A DNA stretch of 64,000 nt, from positions 1 through 64,000 of the forward strand of contig NZ_BAABCJ010000007.1 in NCBI RefSeq assembly GCF_039538765.1, in the 5' to 3' direction. Shown one piece after another: positions 46,507 through 55,030 of the stretch. Origin of the DNA: Zhihengliuella alba. GTDB taxonomy: Bacteria; Actinomycetota; Actinomycetes; Actinomycetales; Micrococcaceae. The notes under the pieces are model-generated. The model was given only the letters and a program-made list of their open reading frames with translations, was not told the DNA's origin and did no database searches. Numbering within the stretch: position 1 is the stretch's first letter; each line of letters opens with the position of its first letter. Made by a program: the position numbers and the translations under genes.

Positions 46507-47043
46507 TCAGGCCGGGTACTCGACGGTCCCGCCCCGGACGACGGCCCCACGCGTCAGCTCGGCCGGCTGGACCCGCCCGCCGGGCATGAGGTGCCGGACA
46601 TCGACGCCGCGGGCCAACAGGTGATCGGCGATGATGCGCCGGTGGCAGCGCCACCAGACGGCCTCGGAGCACATGATCGCCGGCCGCGCCTCATCGGCCA
46701 TCGTCCGCAGCTCGGCCAGCCCGGCCTCGAAGTCCTCGGACAGCGCATAGTCGGCGTAGTTGTGGAAGCTGCGGTTCTGCCAGAACCCATTCACCTCCGG
46801 CTCGATCGCCCGCTGCAGGTTCCGGCGACCACCGAGGTCAGGGACGCGTCGATAGGCGATGCCCTGCGCGGGCAGGTTCTCCGCGAGGTTCTCAGCATTG
46901 AACTGAGGGTGCCGATTGGACCCGGGCAGGCTCCGGACATCCACCACAACTCCTATCCCGGCGCTCTGGAGCAGCTCGACGAACTCCTCCAGCGGGTGGG
47001 TCGAGTGACCCACCGTGAGGACCACGGCTTCCTCGTCCGGCAT
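46507..47043 (-). CDS. DUF488 domain protein
   Basis: 178-residue soluble protein of the DUF488 family: TVGHSTHPLEEFVELLQSAG and VVDVRSLPGSNRHPQFN at the N-terminus, and CSEAVWWRCHRRIIADHLLARG with two conserved Cys/His-rich segments at the C-terminus. Function unknown. ATG 47043 has AAGGGGGAG upstream and lies 10 nt past the DUF2945 gene, suggesting one operon sixA-like / DUF2945 / DUF488. Confidence 0.88.
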   Translation of the reverse strand: MPDEEAVVLTVGHSTHPLEEFVELLQSAGIGVVVDVRSLPGSNRHPQFNAENLAENLPAQGIAYRRVPDLGGRRNLQRAIEPEVNGFWQNRSFHNYADYALSEDFEAGLAELRTMADEARPAIMCSEAVWWRCHRRIIADHLLARGVDVRHLMPGGRVQPAELTRGAVVRGGTVEYPA

Positions 47044-47053
47044 GGCTCCCCCT

Positions 47054-47269
47054 TCAGTCGGAGAGGCGCTTCAGGGCGCTGCCCTTGTGCGCCGCCACGT
47101 GGTCCGTCTTGTCGCTCTCGATCTCGTACTGCGGCTCGTCTTCGCTGGCGCGGCGACGATGCCCCTTGTAGTCGAAGTCGGACGTATGGACCTTGATCAC
47201 TCGGCCGGAGACGTGGCCGGCCTCGGAGTTCCAGCCGACGTGGTCGCCGACCTTGAACTTGCGGCTCAT
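47054..47269 (-). CDS. DUF2945 (HVA1/Tudor-like) small protein
   Basis: 71-residue protein. KFKVGDHVGWNSEAGHVSGRVIKV and YEIESDKTDHVAAHKGSAL match the DUF2945 family, a small beta-barrel with Tudor-like fold of unknown role. ATG overlaps the upstream phosphatase stop by 4 nt (47266-47269). Confidence 0.85.
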   Translation of the reverse strand: MSRKFKVGDHVGWNSEAGHVSGRVIKVHTSDFDYKGHRRRASEDEPQYEIESDKTDHVAAHKGSALKRLSD

Positions 47270-47811
47270 CGAGGGCCTCCTGTCGTGGGGTGGACGGGCG
47301 GGACGAAAGCGGTGACGCGGGCATCGCGCCCGTCCAGCTCCGCCCACGGCGAGGCGGTCTCCAGGACGGTCAAGCCGGCGGTCGGGTAATCCTGAGCCAA
47401 CTCCATGACGGCCTCCTGGTCCGAGTCCGCGGAGGCGAGACGCAGGGCGGTGTCCTGGACGGTCGGCAGGTGCCCGATGACCAGCAACGTCCCCACGGTC
47501 TCGGGTGTCTCGTTGATGATCGAGATCAGACGCACCGCGTCGGCGCCATAGACCCGCGAGTCGATGTACGGCGTCGGACCCCGCTCGCCGAGGACGTGCG
47601 AGACCCAGACGCACGTGGAACGGGCGCGGAGCGCGTCCGAACAGACGACGTAGTCCGGCACGGTGCGGTGCTCGAGCATCCAGCGGCCGGGACTCGGCGC
47701 CTCCTGCTCGCCGCGCGAGCCCAGCGGCCGGTCGTGGTCCTCCACACCGAAGAGGAAATCCGCCTGCGCATGGCGGAGCAGCATCAGCCGCTTGAGGTGG
47801 TGCCGATTCAT
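47266..47811 (-). CDS. SixA-like histidine phosphatase family protein
   Basis: 181-residue phosphohistidine phosphatase-like protein: LMLLRHAQADF (catalytic RHG-type motif, here RHA), and LLVIGHLPTVQDTALRL with the second His. It may dephosphorylate phospho-histidine proteins or small phosphates. The ATG at 47811 is 7 nt after TAGGGT (47819-47824), so probably leaderless; an in-frame GTG at 47829 is further out. First gene of a three-gene operon. Confidence 0.87.
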   Translation of the reverse strand: MNRHHLKRLMLLRHAQADFLFGVEDHDRPLGSRGEQEAPSPGRWMLEHRTVPDYVVCSDALRARSTCVWVSHVLGERGPTPYIDSRVYGADAVRLISIINETPETVGTLLVIGHLPTVQDTALRLASADSDQEAVMELAQDYPTAGLTVLETASPWAELDGRDARVTAFVPPVHPTTGGPR

Positions 47812-47928
47812 GCCCCCCACCCTACTCACCTACCGGAACCGAGGGGAGCGTCCGGCGGCAGGGCTCCGGCGGCGCCGCCGACGCCGTGGCGCCCCTCGGC
47901 GGACGCCGGCGAGGCGCAGGGAGACCCC

Positions 47929-47986
47929 GGGCAGCAGAGCGGCCGCGGAGCATCCAGGAGGATGCTCCGCGGCCGCCCTGCTGCCC
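47929..47986 (-). terminator. Terminator of the winged-helix regulator gene
   Basis: Stem of about 27 bp with one mismatch: outer 9 bp (47929-47937 with 47978-47986), inner 15 bp (47941-47955 with 47960-47974), loop AGGA. Located 26 nt past the stop at 48013. Confidence 0.82.
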
Positions 47987-48012
47987 CATGCCCTGCGGGG
48001 CGTACGTCGCTG

Positions 48013-48816
48013 CTAGATGGAGTACTCCGGTGCGGCCCAGACGACGACCTCGGGGTGCTCGTAGAAGCGGTAGCCCTGACCGCGGACGGTCCGAACCGTG
48101 TTGGCGAGCCGGCCCAGCTTGGAGCGCAGCCGACGGATGTGCACGTCGATGGTCCGCTCGTTGGGCACCTCCTCGGCGTTGCGCCACAGGTTGACCAGCA
48201 ACTCGTCGCGGCCGACCGTCCGCGTCCCGTTCTCGACCAGGTAGTTCAGCAGTTCGAACTCCTTGTAGGTCAGGTTCAGGGACTCGCCGTCGAGGTGGAC
48301 CTCGCGACGCGAGAGATCGATCAGCACGCCGGACGGTCGCGGCGCTGCCTGCTGCGGGCGCTGCTCACCGCGCGGGCGGCGGGAGACGGTCGGGTCGCCG
48401 AGAGCCTGGCGGACCACGTCGAGGCTGTCGCCAGTGGCGTCGGCCGGGGCGAGCGCCACCGCGGCGTGCGTCTTGGCGTCCGGAGCCAGCGTCTGCAGGA
48501 AGGCGCGCACCTGGGTGGCCAGCTTGCCCAGCGAGGTACCGGCCTCCTGGGCGGCCCCCTCGTCGAGACCGACGTAGAGGACGAACCCGCGGGCCTGCGT
48601 GTCGTTCTTCACCGGCTGCGGGCCGGCCTGGCCGCTCGGCGTGACCACGGGCGTCGGCGAGGTCATCGGCTGCTGCTCCTGCATGCCCGGGACCGCATGG
48701 AGCGGCCGATAGCCCTGGGGCGCCCCGTAGCCCGCCTGCGGCTGGCGCTGCGCGGCGGCCGCCCGGTTCTGGGCGTTGCGGACGGAGATGTGGACGTATC
48801 CGGAAGTCACGGACAT
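48013..48816 (-). CDS. Winged-helix regulator without receiver domain
   Basis: 267-residue protein ending in an OmpR/PhoB-type winged-helix domain (about 165-260; DLSRREVHLDGESLNLTYKEF, ERTIDVHIRRLRSKLG, TVRTVRGQGYRFYE). No receiver domain is present. The first 70 residues are Gln/Pro/Ala-rich and probably disordered; residues about 75-130 form an uncharacterised small domain (GFVLYVGLDEGAAQEAGTSL). The domain order is found in Micrococcaceae but its signal is unknown. ATG 48816 has AGAGGTAAAG upstream. Confidence 0.83.
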   Translation of the reverse strand: MSVTSGYVHISVRNAQNRAAAAQRQPQAGYGAPQGYRPLHAVPGMQEQQPMTSPTPVVTPSGQAGPQPVKNDTQARGFVLYVGLDEGAAQEAGTSLGKLATQVRAFLQTLAPDAKTHAAVALAPADATGDSLDVVRQALGDPTVSRRPRGEQRPQQAAPRPSGVLIDLSRREVHLDGESLNLTYKEFELLNYLVENGTRTVGRDELLVNLWRNAEEVPNERTIDVHIRRLRSKLGRLANTVRTVRGQGYRFYEHPEVVVWAAPEYSI

Positions 48817-49273
48817 GCTTTACCTCTTAACTGTGCGAAGAGCAGGTGGCGCCGCCAAGCCCGTCCGCCGGGGCGTTGAGCCCGCCCGTCGGCCGTCTAT
48901 GACGATCACACCACTCAGTGTGACGGGGCTCTAAGCGAACCCGCAAGTAATATTCCTCGCTACTGTTCAGTATTTGAGACGAAACGGGTCGATTGTGACG
49001 ATGATCACTCTGAGCACATCGGCACTGGACGGAATTGCCACTGGACAGATTGTGCATTCAACGCCCCTCCCACTGACACTCAGCCGTGCCGAGGGTCCAT
49101 CGATAGATCTTTATGAGCATCCTTGTATAACTATTCACAAGTATTCAGCTGTTCACACGGCAGATTCCCAGCCCCCGCCGCTTGACTCGGCCCTGGCGCC
49201 GTGCCGCCGCTTTCACAGCCGCGTCACAGCCCGGCCCTAGATCCGCCCTACGTACCGGGTGCACAGTTGGACC
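48817..49273. promoter_or_regulatory. AT-richer divergent regulatory region
   Basis: 457 bp between the winged-helix regulator and the two-component system, clearly lower in GC than its surroundings. Near the right end TTCACAGCC (49212-49220) and GTCACAGCC (49223-49231) form an 11-bp direct repeat like MtrA/OmpR-type sites; TTCACA also occurs at 49134 and 49152. TTGTATAAC near 49123 is a possible -10. I see no convincing gene inside. Confidence 0.5.
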
Positions 49274-50014
49274 ATGAATCCCGAACACTTCGCGCCGCAC
49301 CAGCTCCCGCGGCTGCAGCACCCGGACGGCACCCCGGTCCGGGCCCTGGTGGTCGACGACGAGCCGTCGCTGGCCGAACTCGTGAGCATGGGCACCCGCA
49401 TGCTCGGCTGGGACGTGCGCACCGCCGCGGACGGGCCCGGCGCCGTCGCGCTGGTCAAGGAGTTCACCCCGGACGTCCTGGTCCTCGACTGGATGCTGCC
49501 CGGCTTCGACGGCCCGGAAGTGCTGCGCAGGGCCCGCGCGCTGCTGCCGGACCTGCCCTGCCTCTTCCTCACCGCCAAGGACGCGCAGGAGGACAAGATC
49601 GCGGGCCTCGCCACGGGCGGCGACGACTACGTCACCAAGCCCTTCAGCCTCGAGGAGGTGCTGCTGCGCCTGCACCGGCTCGTGGAGCGCTCCGGCGTGG
49701 CCGCCAGCGACGCCGCTGAGCTCGTCGTGGGCGACCTGGTGCTCGACCTCGACCTCCGCGAGGCCCGCCGGGGCGGCGAGTCGATCGCCTTGACGGCGAC
49801 GGAGTTCGATCTGCTCCGGTTCCTGATGGAGAATCCCCGCCGGGTCATGAGCAAGCGGCAGATCCTGGACAACGTGTGGGACTACGACTTCGGGGGCCAG
49901 GCGAACATCGTGGAGCTGTACATCTCCTACCTCCGCAAGAAGATCGACGCCGGCCGCGAACCGCTGATCCACACGGTCCGCGGCGCGGGCTACGTCCTGA
50001 AGCCCGCCTCGTGA
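49274..50014 (+). CDS. OmpR-family response regulator
   Basis: 246-residue regulator: receiver domain with VVDDEPSLAEL, phospho-Asp in VLDWMLPGF and switch Lys in DDYVTKPFS, then a winged helix ending in HTVRGAGYVLKPAS. It pairs with the kinase that starts in its last codons (GTGA overlap). The direct repeat TTCACAGCC/GTCACAGCC just upstream may be an autoregulatory site. Family placement beyond OmpR is not possible. The ATG at 49274 has only a weak TTGGA upstream. Confidence 0.9.
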   Translation: MNPEHFAPHQLPRLQHPDGTPVRALVVDDEPSLAELVSMGTRMLGWDVRTAADGPGAVALVKEFTPDVLVLDWMLPGFDGPEVLRRARALLPDLPCLFLTAKDAQEDKIAGLATGGDDYVTKPFSLEEVLLRLHRLVERSGVAASDAAELVVGDLVLDLDLREARRGGESIALTATEFDLLRFLMENPRRVMSKRQILDNVWDYDFGGQANIVELYISYLRKKIDAGREPLIHTVRGAGYVLKPAS

Positions 50015-51534
50015 CCCACGCGCACGGCACCCCGCCGCGCCCGGCGTCCCCTCCCCCGGCCCCGCCGCGCCCGCTCTCCCTGCGTTCGCGCATGCTGATG
50101 GCGCTGCTCGGCATGCTGGCCCTCGTCTGCCTGGGCATCGGCGTCGTGACCTACTCGGCGATGTCGAGCCAGCTGCACGATCGGCTGGACCAGGACGTCG
50201 CCCAGGCCGCCGAGCGCTCGGCCGCCCACCTCTCGCAGTCGGGCCAGGCCGATCCCCTGCGGGCTCCCGGGCAGGCGTCGGGCACCCTGAGCTTCCTGCT
50301 GCTCGACGACCGGCTCGGAGTCGGTGGAGTGCTGGACTCCACCACGGGTGAACGGCGCACGGTCTCGGCCCTGTCCGCGGACGACGCCGAGGCCCTGCTG
50401 GAGACGCCGGCGGACGGACGCGCGCACTCCCTGCAGCTCAGCATCGGCGGCTACCGCGTGGTCGCACTCGACCTGCGCGGCACCACGCTGGTCACCGGGC
50501 TGCCCACCGCACCCGTCCAGTCGACCCTGGGCCAGCTCGCGTGGACCATCACCCTGGTATCGGCGGCGGGCCTGGCGGGCACGGGACTCGTCGGCTCGCT
50601 GATCGTCCGCCGCTCGCTGGAACCACTGGAGCGGGTGGCGTCCGTGGCGGACGGCGCCGCGCGGCTGCCCCTGGAGGCCGGTCCCGTGGAGCTGGCGGAC
50701 CGGGTGCGGGCCGTCGACGCCGTCCCGGGGACGGAGGCCGGGACCATGGGGGCGGCCCTGAACCTCCTGCTGGACAATGTCGCCGCGGCGCTGCAGGCCC
50801 GGCAGCACTCGGAGGAGAAGCTGCGCAGGTTCGTCGGCGACGCGTCGCACGAGCTGCGCACGCCACTGGCCGCGATCCGCGGCTACGCGGAGCTGGTCGG
50901 AGCCACCGAGCACCTGAGCGACGACGGACGGGCCAGCATGAACCGGGTGGTCGAGCAGAGCCGGCGGATGGGCTCCCTGGTGGACGATCTGCTGCTGCTC
51001 GCCCGCCTCGACTCCGCGCGCGGCGGCTCCGCTCCGGCGACCCCCGACGACGACGTCGACCTCTCCCGGCTCGTCGCCGAGGAGACGGCGGACTTCAGGG
51101 TGACCGCTCCGGGGCACCAGTGGCGCCTCGAGCTGCCGCCGGACCCCGTCGTCGTGCGCGGACAGACCGCGCAGCTGCGGCAGGTGGTGGCCAATCTGCT
51201 CTCCAACGCCCGCAAGCACACACCGGACGGGACGGAGGTGACCGTGTCCCTCCGCATCGCGGCGGCCGGTGCCTCCGAGGGAACGACGGCGGCGCTCTCC
51301 GTGGTGGACGACGGCCCGGGCATCCCCGCCGACTTCCTGCCGCACGTGTTCGAGCGCTTCGCCCGCGCCGATGCCGCACGCTCGGGCGGGGAGGGCACCA
51401 CCGGCCTGGGGCTGCCGATCGTGCAGGCGATCGTCGAGGCGCACGGCGGCGGCATCGACGTCGACAGCCGGCCCGCGGATGTCGGCTCGCCGGGCTGGAC
51501 CCGGTTCGAGGTGCGGCTGCCGCTGGCCCGGTGA
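50011..51534 (+). CDS. Two-component sensor histidine kinase
   Basis: 507-residue membrane kinase. Pro-rich cytoplasmic N-terminus, transmembrane helix (ALLGMLALVCLGIGVVTYSA), an extracellular domain of about 130 residues, second helix (TLVSAAGLAGTGLVGSLIV), HAMP, HisKA with GDASHELRTPLAAIRGY, and HATPase with NLLSNARKHTPDG, DDGPGIP and GTTGLGLPIVQA. The GTG overlaps the regulator's TGA (50011-50014). The stimulus is unknown. Confidence 0.9.
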   Translation: MTHAHGTPPRPASPPPAPPRPLSLRSRMLMALLGMLALVCLGIGVVTYSAMSSQLHDRLDQDVAQAAERSAAHLSQSGQADPLRAPGQASGTLSFLLLDDRLGVGGVLDSTTGERRTVSALSADDAEALLETPADGRAHSLQLSIGGYRVVALDLRGTTLVTGLPTAPVQSTLGQLAWTITLVSAAGLAGTGLVGSLIVRRSLEPLERVASVADGAARLPLEAGPVELADRVRAVDAVPGTEAGTMGAALNLLLDNVAAALQARQHSEEKLRRFVGDASHELRTPLAAIRGYAELVGATEHLSDDGRASMNRVVEQSRRMGSLVDDLLLLARLDSARGGSAPATPDDDVDLSRLVAEETADFRVTAPGHQWRLELPPDPVVVRGQTAQLRQVVANLLSNARKHTPDGTEVTVSLRIAAAGASEGTTAALSVVDDGPGIPADFLPHVFERFARADAARSGGEGTTGLGLPIVQAIVEAHGGGIDVDSRPADVGSPGWTRFEVRLPLAR

Positions 51535-51552
51535 CCCGGGCGCCCGGGCACC

Positions 51553-51570
51553 GGGTGGCTGGGTGGCTGG
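51553..51570. repeat. 8-bp repeat abutting the upp stop codon
   Basis: GGGTGGCT is repeated at 51553-51560 and 51561-51568, followed by GG and the TAG stop (minus strand, 51571-51573) of upp. Confidence 0.7.
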
Positions 51571-52209
51571 CTAGTGCGCCAGGCCGTAGAGGCGGTCGCC
51601 GGCGTCGCCGAGGCCCGGCACGATGTACGCCTTCTCGTCGAGGCGCTCGTCCAACGAGGCGAGGACCACGTGCAGGCGCTCGACCCCGCCGTGGGCGTCC
51701 TTGAGCCGCTGCAGCCCCTCGGGGGCGGCGATGAGGCAGATGCAGGTGACCTCGTCGGCCCCGCGGTCGAAGAGGAACTTGATGGCCTCGATGAGCGTCC
51801 CGCCCGTGGCGAGCATGGGGTCGAGAACGAAGACCTGGCGTCCCGTCAGGTCGGCCGGCAGGCGCTCCGCGTAGGTGACGATGTTGAGCGTCTCCTCGTC
51901 GCGGGCCATGCCGAGGAAGCCGACCTCGGCGGTCGGCACCAGCCGCGTCATGCCCTCGAGCATGCCGAGGCCCGCCCGGAGGATGGGCACCACGAGCGGC
52001 GTCGGCTTGGCGAACGCGGTGCCGGTCGTCGTCGCCACGGGCGTCTCGACCTCGACCTCGACGGTGCGGACCTCCCGCGTCGCCTCGTAGGCCAGGAGGG
52101 TCACCAGCTCGTCGGTCAGCTGCCGGAAGACCGGCGAGGGGGTGGTCTTGTCGCGGAGGACGGAGACCTTATGGGCGACCAGCGGGTGGTCCACAACCTG
52201 TACACGCAT
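51571..52209 (-). CDS. upp: Uracil phosphoribosyltransferase
   Basis: 212-residue enzyme converting uracil and PRPP to UMP (pyrimidine salvage). PILRAGLGMLEGM, the PRPP loop VFVLDPMLATGGTLIEAI and the uracil-binding YIVPGLGDAGDR are conserved. ATG 52209 lies 6 nt after TAGTTT (52216-52221), suggesting a leaderless transcript. Divergent from tadA, whose promoter lies 35 bp away. Confidence 0.95.
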   Translation of the reverse strand: MRVQVVDHPLVAHKVSVLRDKTTPSPVFRQLTDELVTLLAYEATREVRTVEVEVETPVATTTGTAFAKPTPLVVPILRAGLGMLEGMTRLVPTAEVGFLGMARDEETLNIVTYAERLPADLTGRQVFVLDPMLATGGTLIEAIKFLFDRGADEVTCICLIAAPEGLQRLKDAHGGVERLHVVLASLDERLDEKAYIVPGLGDAGDRLYGLAH

Positions 52210-52267
52210 GCTCCAAAACTACCAGCAGGGACCCGTGCAGGGAGGGCCGCTCCACTAGGCTGGGGGC

Positions 52268-52750
52268 GTGATCTCGCGCGCCTCCCTCCACGATGCGTGG
52301 ATGGGCCTCGCCCTCGACGAGGCCCGGGCGGCCCTGACGACAGCGGACGTGCCGATCGGCGCTGTCGTCCTCGGCCCGGACGGGTCGGTCATCGCGCAGG
52401 GGCGCAACCGCCGCGAGGCCGACGGCGATCCGACGGCGCACGCCGAGGTCGAGGCGATCCGCGCGGCCGCCGCCGCCCTGCGGGGCACGGGGAACGACGA
52501 CGGGTGGCGGCTGACGGACTGCACGCTCGTGGTGACCCTGGAGCCCTGCGCCATGTGCGCGGGCGCCATCGTCCTGGCCCGGATCCCGCGCGTCGTGTTC
52601 GGCGCCTGGGACGAGAAGGCCGGGGCCGCCGGCTCGGTGTTCGACGTCCTGCGCGAGCCCCGGCTCAACCACTTCGTGGAGGTCCATGCCGGCGTCCGCG
52701 AGCAGGAGTGCGGCGACCTGTTGCGCTCCTTCTTCCGGGACATGCGCTGA
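52268..52750 (+). CDS. tadA: tRNA-specific adenosine deaminase
   Basis: 160-residue zinc deaminase forming inosine-34 in tRNA-Arg(ACG), a substrate encoded in this window at 46316. Zinc ligands and catalytic Glu in HAEVEAI (residues 58-60) and LEPCAMCAGA (about 93-96) are intact. The GTG start at 52268 is 6 nt after TAGGCT (52256-52261), so probably leaderless. Confidence 0.95.
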   Translation: MISRASLHDAWMGLALDEARAALTTADVPIGAVVLGPDGSVIAQGRNRREADGDPTAHAEVEAIRAAAAALRGTGNDDGWRLTDCTLVVTLEPCAMCAGAIVLARIPRVVFGAWDEKAGAAGSVFDVLREPRLNHFVEVHAGVREQECGDLLRSFFRDMR

Positions 52751-52855
52751 CCCGGGCCCGATCCGGGGCCCGCTGGCGCCGCGACTGGCGCGTCGGACAG
52801 CACGGGAGTGCCGATTTGAGCGGATCGGACGCGCTCCGGTACAGTAGTCCAGTCT

Positions 52856-52946
52856 GGTGACGTGTCCGAGCGGCCGAAGGTGCAACACTCGAAATGTTGT
52901 GTACGGTAACCCCGTACCGTGGGTTCAAATCCCACCGTCACCGCCA
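52856..52946 (+). tRNA. tRNA-Ser (CGA anticodon)
   Basis: 91 nt with encoded CCA. Acceptor GGTGACG/CGTCACC, anticodon arm CAACA-CTCGAAA-TGTTG (anticodon CGA), long variable arm. Promoter TTGAGC (52816-52821), 18-bp spacer, TACAGT (52840-52845). Confidence 0.95.
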
Positions 52947-52950
52947 GCCG

Positions 52951-52985
52951 AGAAGGCCCCGAGATCTCATCTCGGGGCCTTCTTC
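52951..52985. terminator. Terminator of tRNA-Ser(CGA), possibly bidirectional
   Basis: 14-bp perfect stem (52951-52964 with 52970-52983), 5-nt loop. It also lies 24 bp beyond the stop of the convergent permease gene and may end both transcripts. Confidence 0.85.
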
Positions 52986-53008
52986 GTGTGCTCTTCTGCG
53001 GGTGCGGG

Positions 53009-53968
53009 CTACCCCTTCGCCGAGCCCGCGAGCAGGCCCCGGACGAAGTACCGCTGGAGCGAGAAGAACACGATCAGCGGCACCACCAGGGAGACGAACG
53101 CACCGGCGGTCAGGCGCGCCCAGCTCTGCCCGCGCGAGCCGGCCAGCTCGGCCAGTCGCTGCGTGAGCGGCGCCGTGTCCGGCGTGCCGGAGGAGAACAC
53201 CAACGCCACGAGCAGGTCGTTCCAGACCCAGAGGAACTGGAAGATCGCCACGGAGGCCAGCGCCGGCATCGCCAGCGGCAGCACCACCTTCAGGAAGATC
53301 TGCCCATGCCCCGCGCCGTCGACCCGGGCCGCCTCGATGACATCGCGGGGGATCTCCGAGATGAAGTTGTGCAGCAGGAACGTCGCCAGCGGCAGCGCGA
53401 AGATCGTGTGCGCGATCCAGACGGGCAGGTACTGCTGGTCGGGGATGATCGGGATGACATCGCTGATCGAGCGCATCGCCGGGTGCAGGAAGGCCACCGT
53501 CATCTGCAGCAACGGGATCAGTGCCAGCTGGAGCGGGACGATCTGCAGGGCGAAGACGAGGATGAACAGCGTCGAGGAGCCCTTGAACTTGATCCACGCG
53601 AACGCGTACGCGGCCATGGCCGCGAGCGCCAGGGGGAACAGCGTCGCCGGGATCGCGATGAAGAGCGAGTTGATGAAGTACTCCCCGAGCTGCGGCGCGG
53701 AAGCGGACCCGGAGAGGAGGACCTCCTGGTAGTTCTGCAGCGAGAACCCGGGATTCTGGAAGACGGTCCACCAACCGGTGGACTCGATCAGGTCCGGCTC
53801 CCGGAACGAGGAGAGGAAGAGACCGAACGTCGGGATGGTCCACAGCACGGCGATGATCAGCGCGATCACCGAGGCCACGCGCGAGGTCACCCGCTTCTTG
53901 ACGCGGCCCGCCTTGGCCTCCACTTGGCCCCGTTCGACGGGTGGCGTGGGTACGGCTACCTGGGTCAT
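53009..53968 (-). CDS. Sugar ABC transporter permease (MalG/AglG type)
   Basis: 319-residue inner-membrane permease with six membrane helices. The EAA motif EAARVDGAGHGQIFLKVVLPL contacts the ATPase. NSLFIAIPATLFPLALAAMAAYAF fits the CUT1 family. The binding protein in this operon resembles alpha-glucoside binding proteins, so an alpha-glucoside is the likely substrate. ATG overlaps the upstream permease stop (53965-53968). The operon encodes no ATPase; a shared MsiK-like ATPase elsewhere is expected. Confidence 0.9.
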   Translation of the reverse strand: MTQVAVPTPPVERGQVEAKAGRVKKRVTSRVASVIALIIAVLWTIPTFGLFLSSFREPDLIESTGWWTVFQNPGFSLQNYQEVLLSGSASAPQLGEYFINSLFIAIPATLFPLALAAMAAYAFAWIKFKGSSTLFILVFALQIVPLQLALIPLLQMTVAFLHPAMRSISDVIPIIPDQQYLPVWIAHTIFALPLATFLLHNFISEIPRDVIEAARVDGAGHGQIFLKVVLPLAMPALASVAIFQFLWVWNDLLVALVFSSGTPDTAPLTQRLAELAGSRGQSWARLTAGAFVSLVVPLIVFFSLQRYFVRGLLAGSAKG

Positions 53969-54936
53969 CGGATCTCCCTCTGCTTCCGGAGCACGCGGAT
54001 GTTGTAGACCACGATCGGCGTCACCATGAGGAACAGGATCAGCGCCAGGGCCGCACCGCGGCCCGGCTCACCGGCGCGGAAGGCCTGCGTGTACATCTCG
54101 TTGGCGACCACCGATGTGTCGAAGTTGCCGCCGGTCATCGTGCGCACGATGTCGAAGACCTTGAGTGTGGCGATGGTGATGGTGGTGACCACGACGACGA
54201 TCGAGGACTTGATCCCGGGCACCGTCACGTTGAAGAACCGCTGGACCGGGGACGCGCCGTCCAGCTCGGCGGCCTCGTGCTGCTCGACCGGCACTCCCTT
54301 GATCGCGGCGGAGAGGACCACCATCGCGAAGCCCGTCTGGATCCAGATCATGACGACGATCAGTGCGAGCGTGTTCCAGGGCGAGTTCTGCAGGACCTGC
54401 TGCGGCTCTCCCCCGAGCCACACGATGACCTGGTTGACCAGGCCGTACTGCTCCCGGCTGGGGGAACGGTAGGCGTACATGAACCGCCAGATGATGCTGG
54501 CCCCGACGAACGAGATCGCCATCGGCATGAAGACGAGCATCTTGTAGTACTTCTCGCCGCGGGACTTGTCGATCAGGACCGCGTAGACGAGCCCGACGAC
54601 GGTGGAGACGGTCGGCACCAGGAGCACCCAGAGGACCGTGTTCCACAGCGTGTTCAGGGCCTGCGGCTGCGTGAACATCCAGACGAAGTTGTCCATGCCG
54701 TTGAAGGCACCGGTCCGGTCCGTGAACGCCATGAAGCTGGTGCGGATCGCCGGGTAGACGAGGCCGATGGCCAGCAGGAGCATGGCCGGGCCGAGGAAGA
54801 GGGCGAGCTGGATGAAGTCCTTGCGCCCCCGTGAACTGCGGTCGAGGAAGAAGAGGATCAGTCCGAAGACGGCGATGAACGCGGCGATGCCGGTCGCGAA
54901 CTGGAGGATCTTCCCCATGAGGTCGAGTGAGGTCAT
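53965..54936 (-). CDS. Sugar ABC transporter permease (MalF/AglF type)
   Basis: 323-residue permease, two N-terminal helices plus the six-helix core, with the EAA loop EAAELDGASPVQRFFNVTVPGI. It forms the heterodimeric membrane channel with the downstream permease. ATG 54936 is preceded by GGAG. The 18-bp hairpin at 54949-54988 lies just upstream in the mRNA. Confidence 0.9.
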   Translation of the reverse strand: MTSLDLMGKILQFATGIAAFIAVFGLILFFLDRSSRGRKDFIQLALFLGPAMLLLAIGLVYPAIRTSFMAFTDRTGAFNGMDNFVWMFTQPQALNTLWNTVLWVLLVPTVSTVVGLVYAVLIDKSRGEKYYKMLVFMPMAISFVGASIIWRFMYAYRSPSREQYGLVNQVIVWLGGEPQQVLQNSPWNTLALIVVMIWIQTGFAMVVLSAAIKGVPVEQHEAAELDGASPVQRFFNVTVPGIKSSIVVVVTTITIATLKVFDIVRTMTGGNFDTSVVANEMYTQAFRAGEPGRGAALALILFLMVTPIVVYNIRVLRKQREIR

Positions 54937-54948
54937 GTTGTCTCCGTT

Positions 54949-54988
54949 CTTCGATGGGCGGACGGCTCGTGCCGCCCGCCCATCGAAG
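54949..54988 (-). terminator. Intercistronic hairpin between binding protein and permease
   Basis: 18-bp stem with one mismatch (54949-54966 with 54971-54988) and loop TCGT. Typical of ABC operons, where it attenuates or protects mRNA so that the binding protein is made in excess over the permeases. Confidence 0.7.
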
Positions 54989-55030
54989 CTGAAGGGGGCG
55001 CCGGGCAGTCCCGGCGCCCGCGGGTTCGAT

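Noticed and set aside
48974..49240. 88-codon frame in the AT-richer intergenic region
   Set aside because: No ribosome-binding site, no recognisable domain, and it overlaps likely regulatory repeats; atypical composition simply reflects the lower GC.
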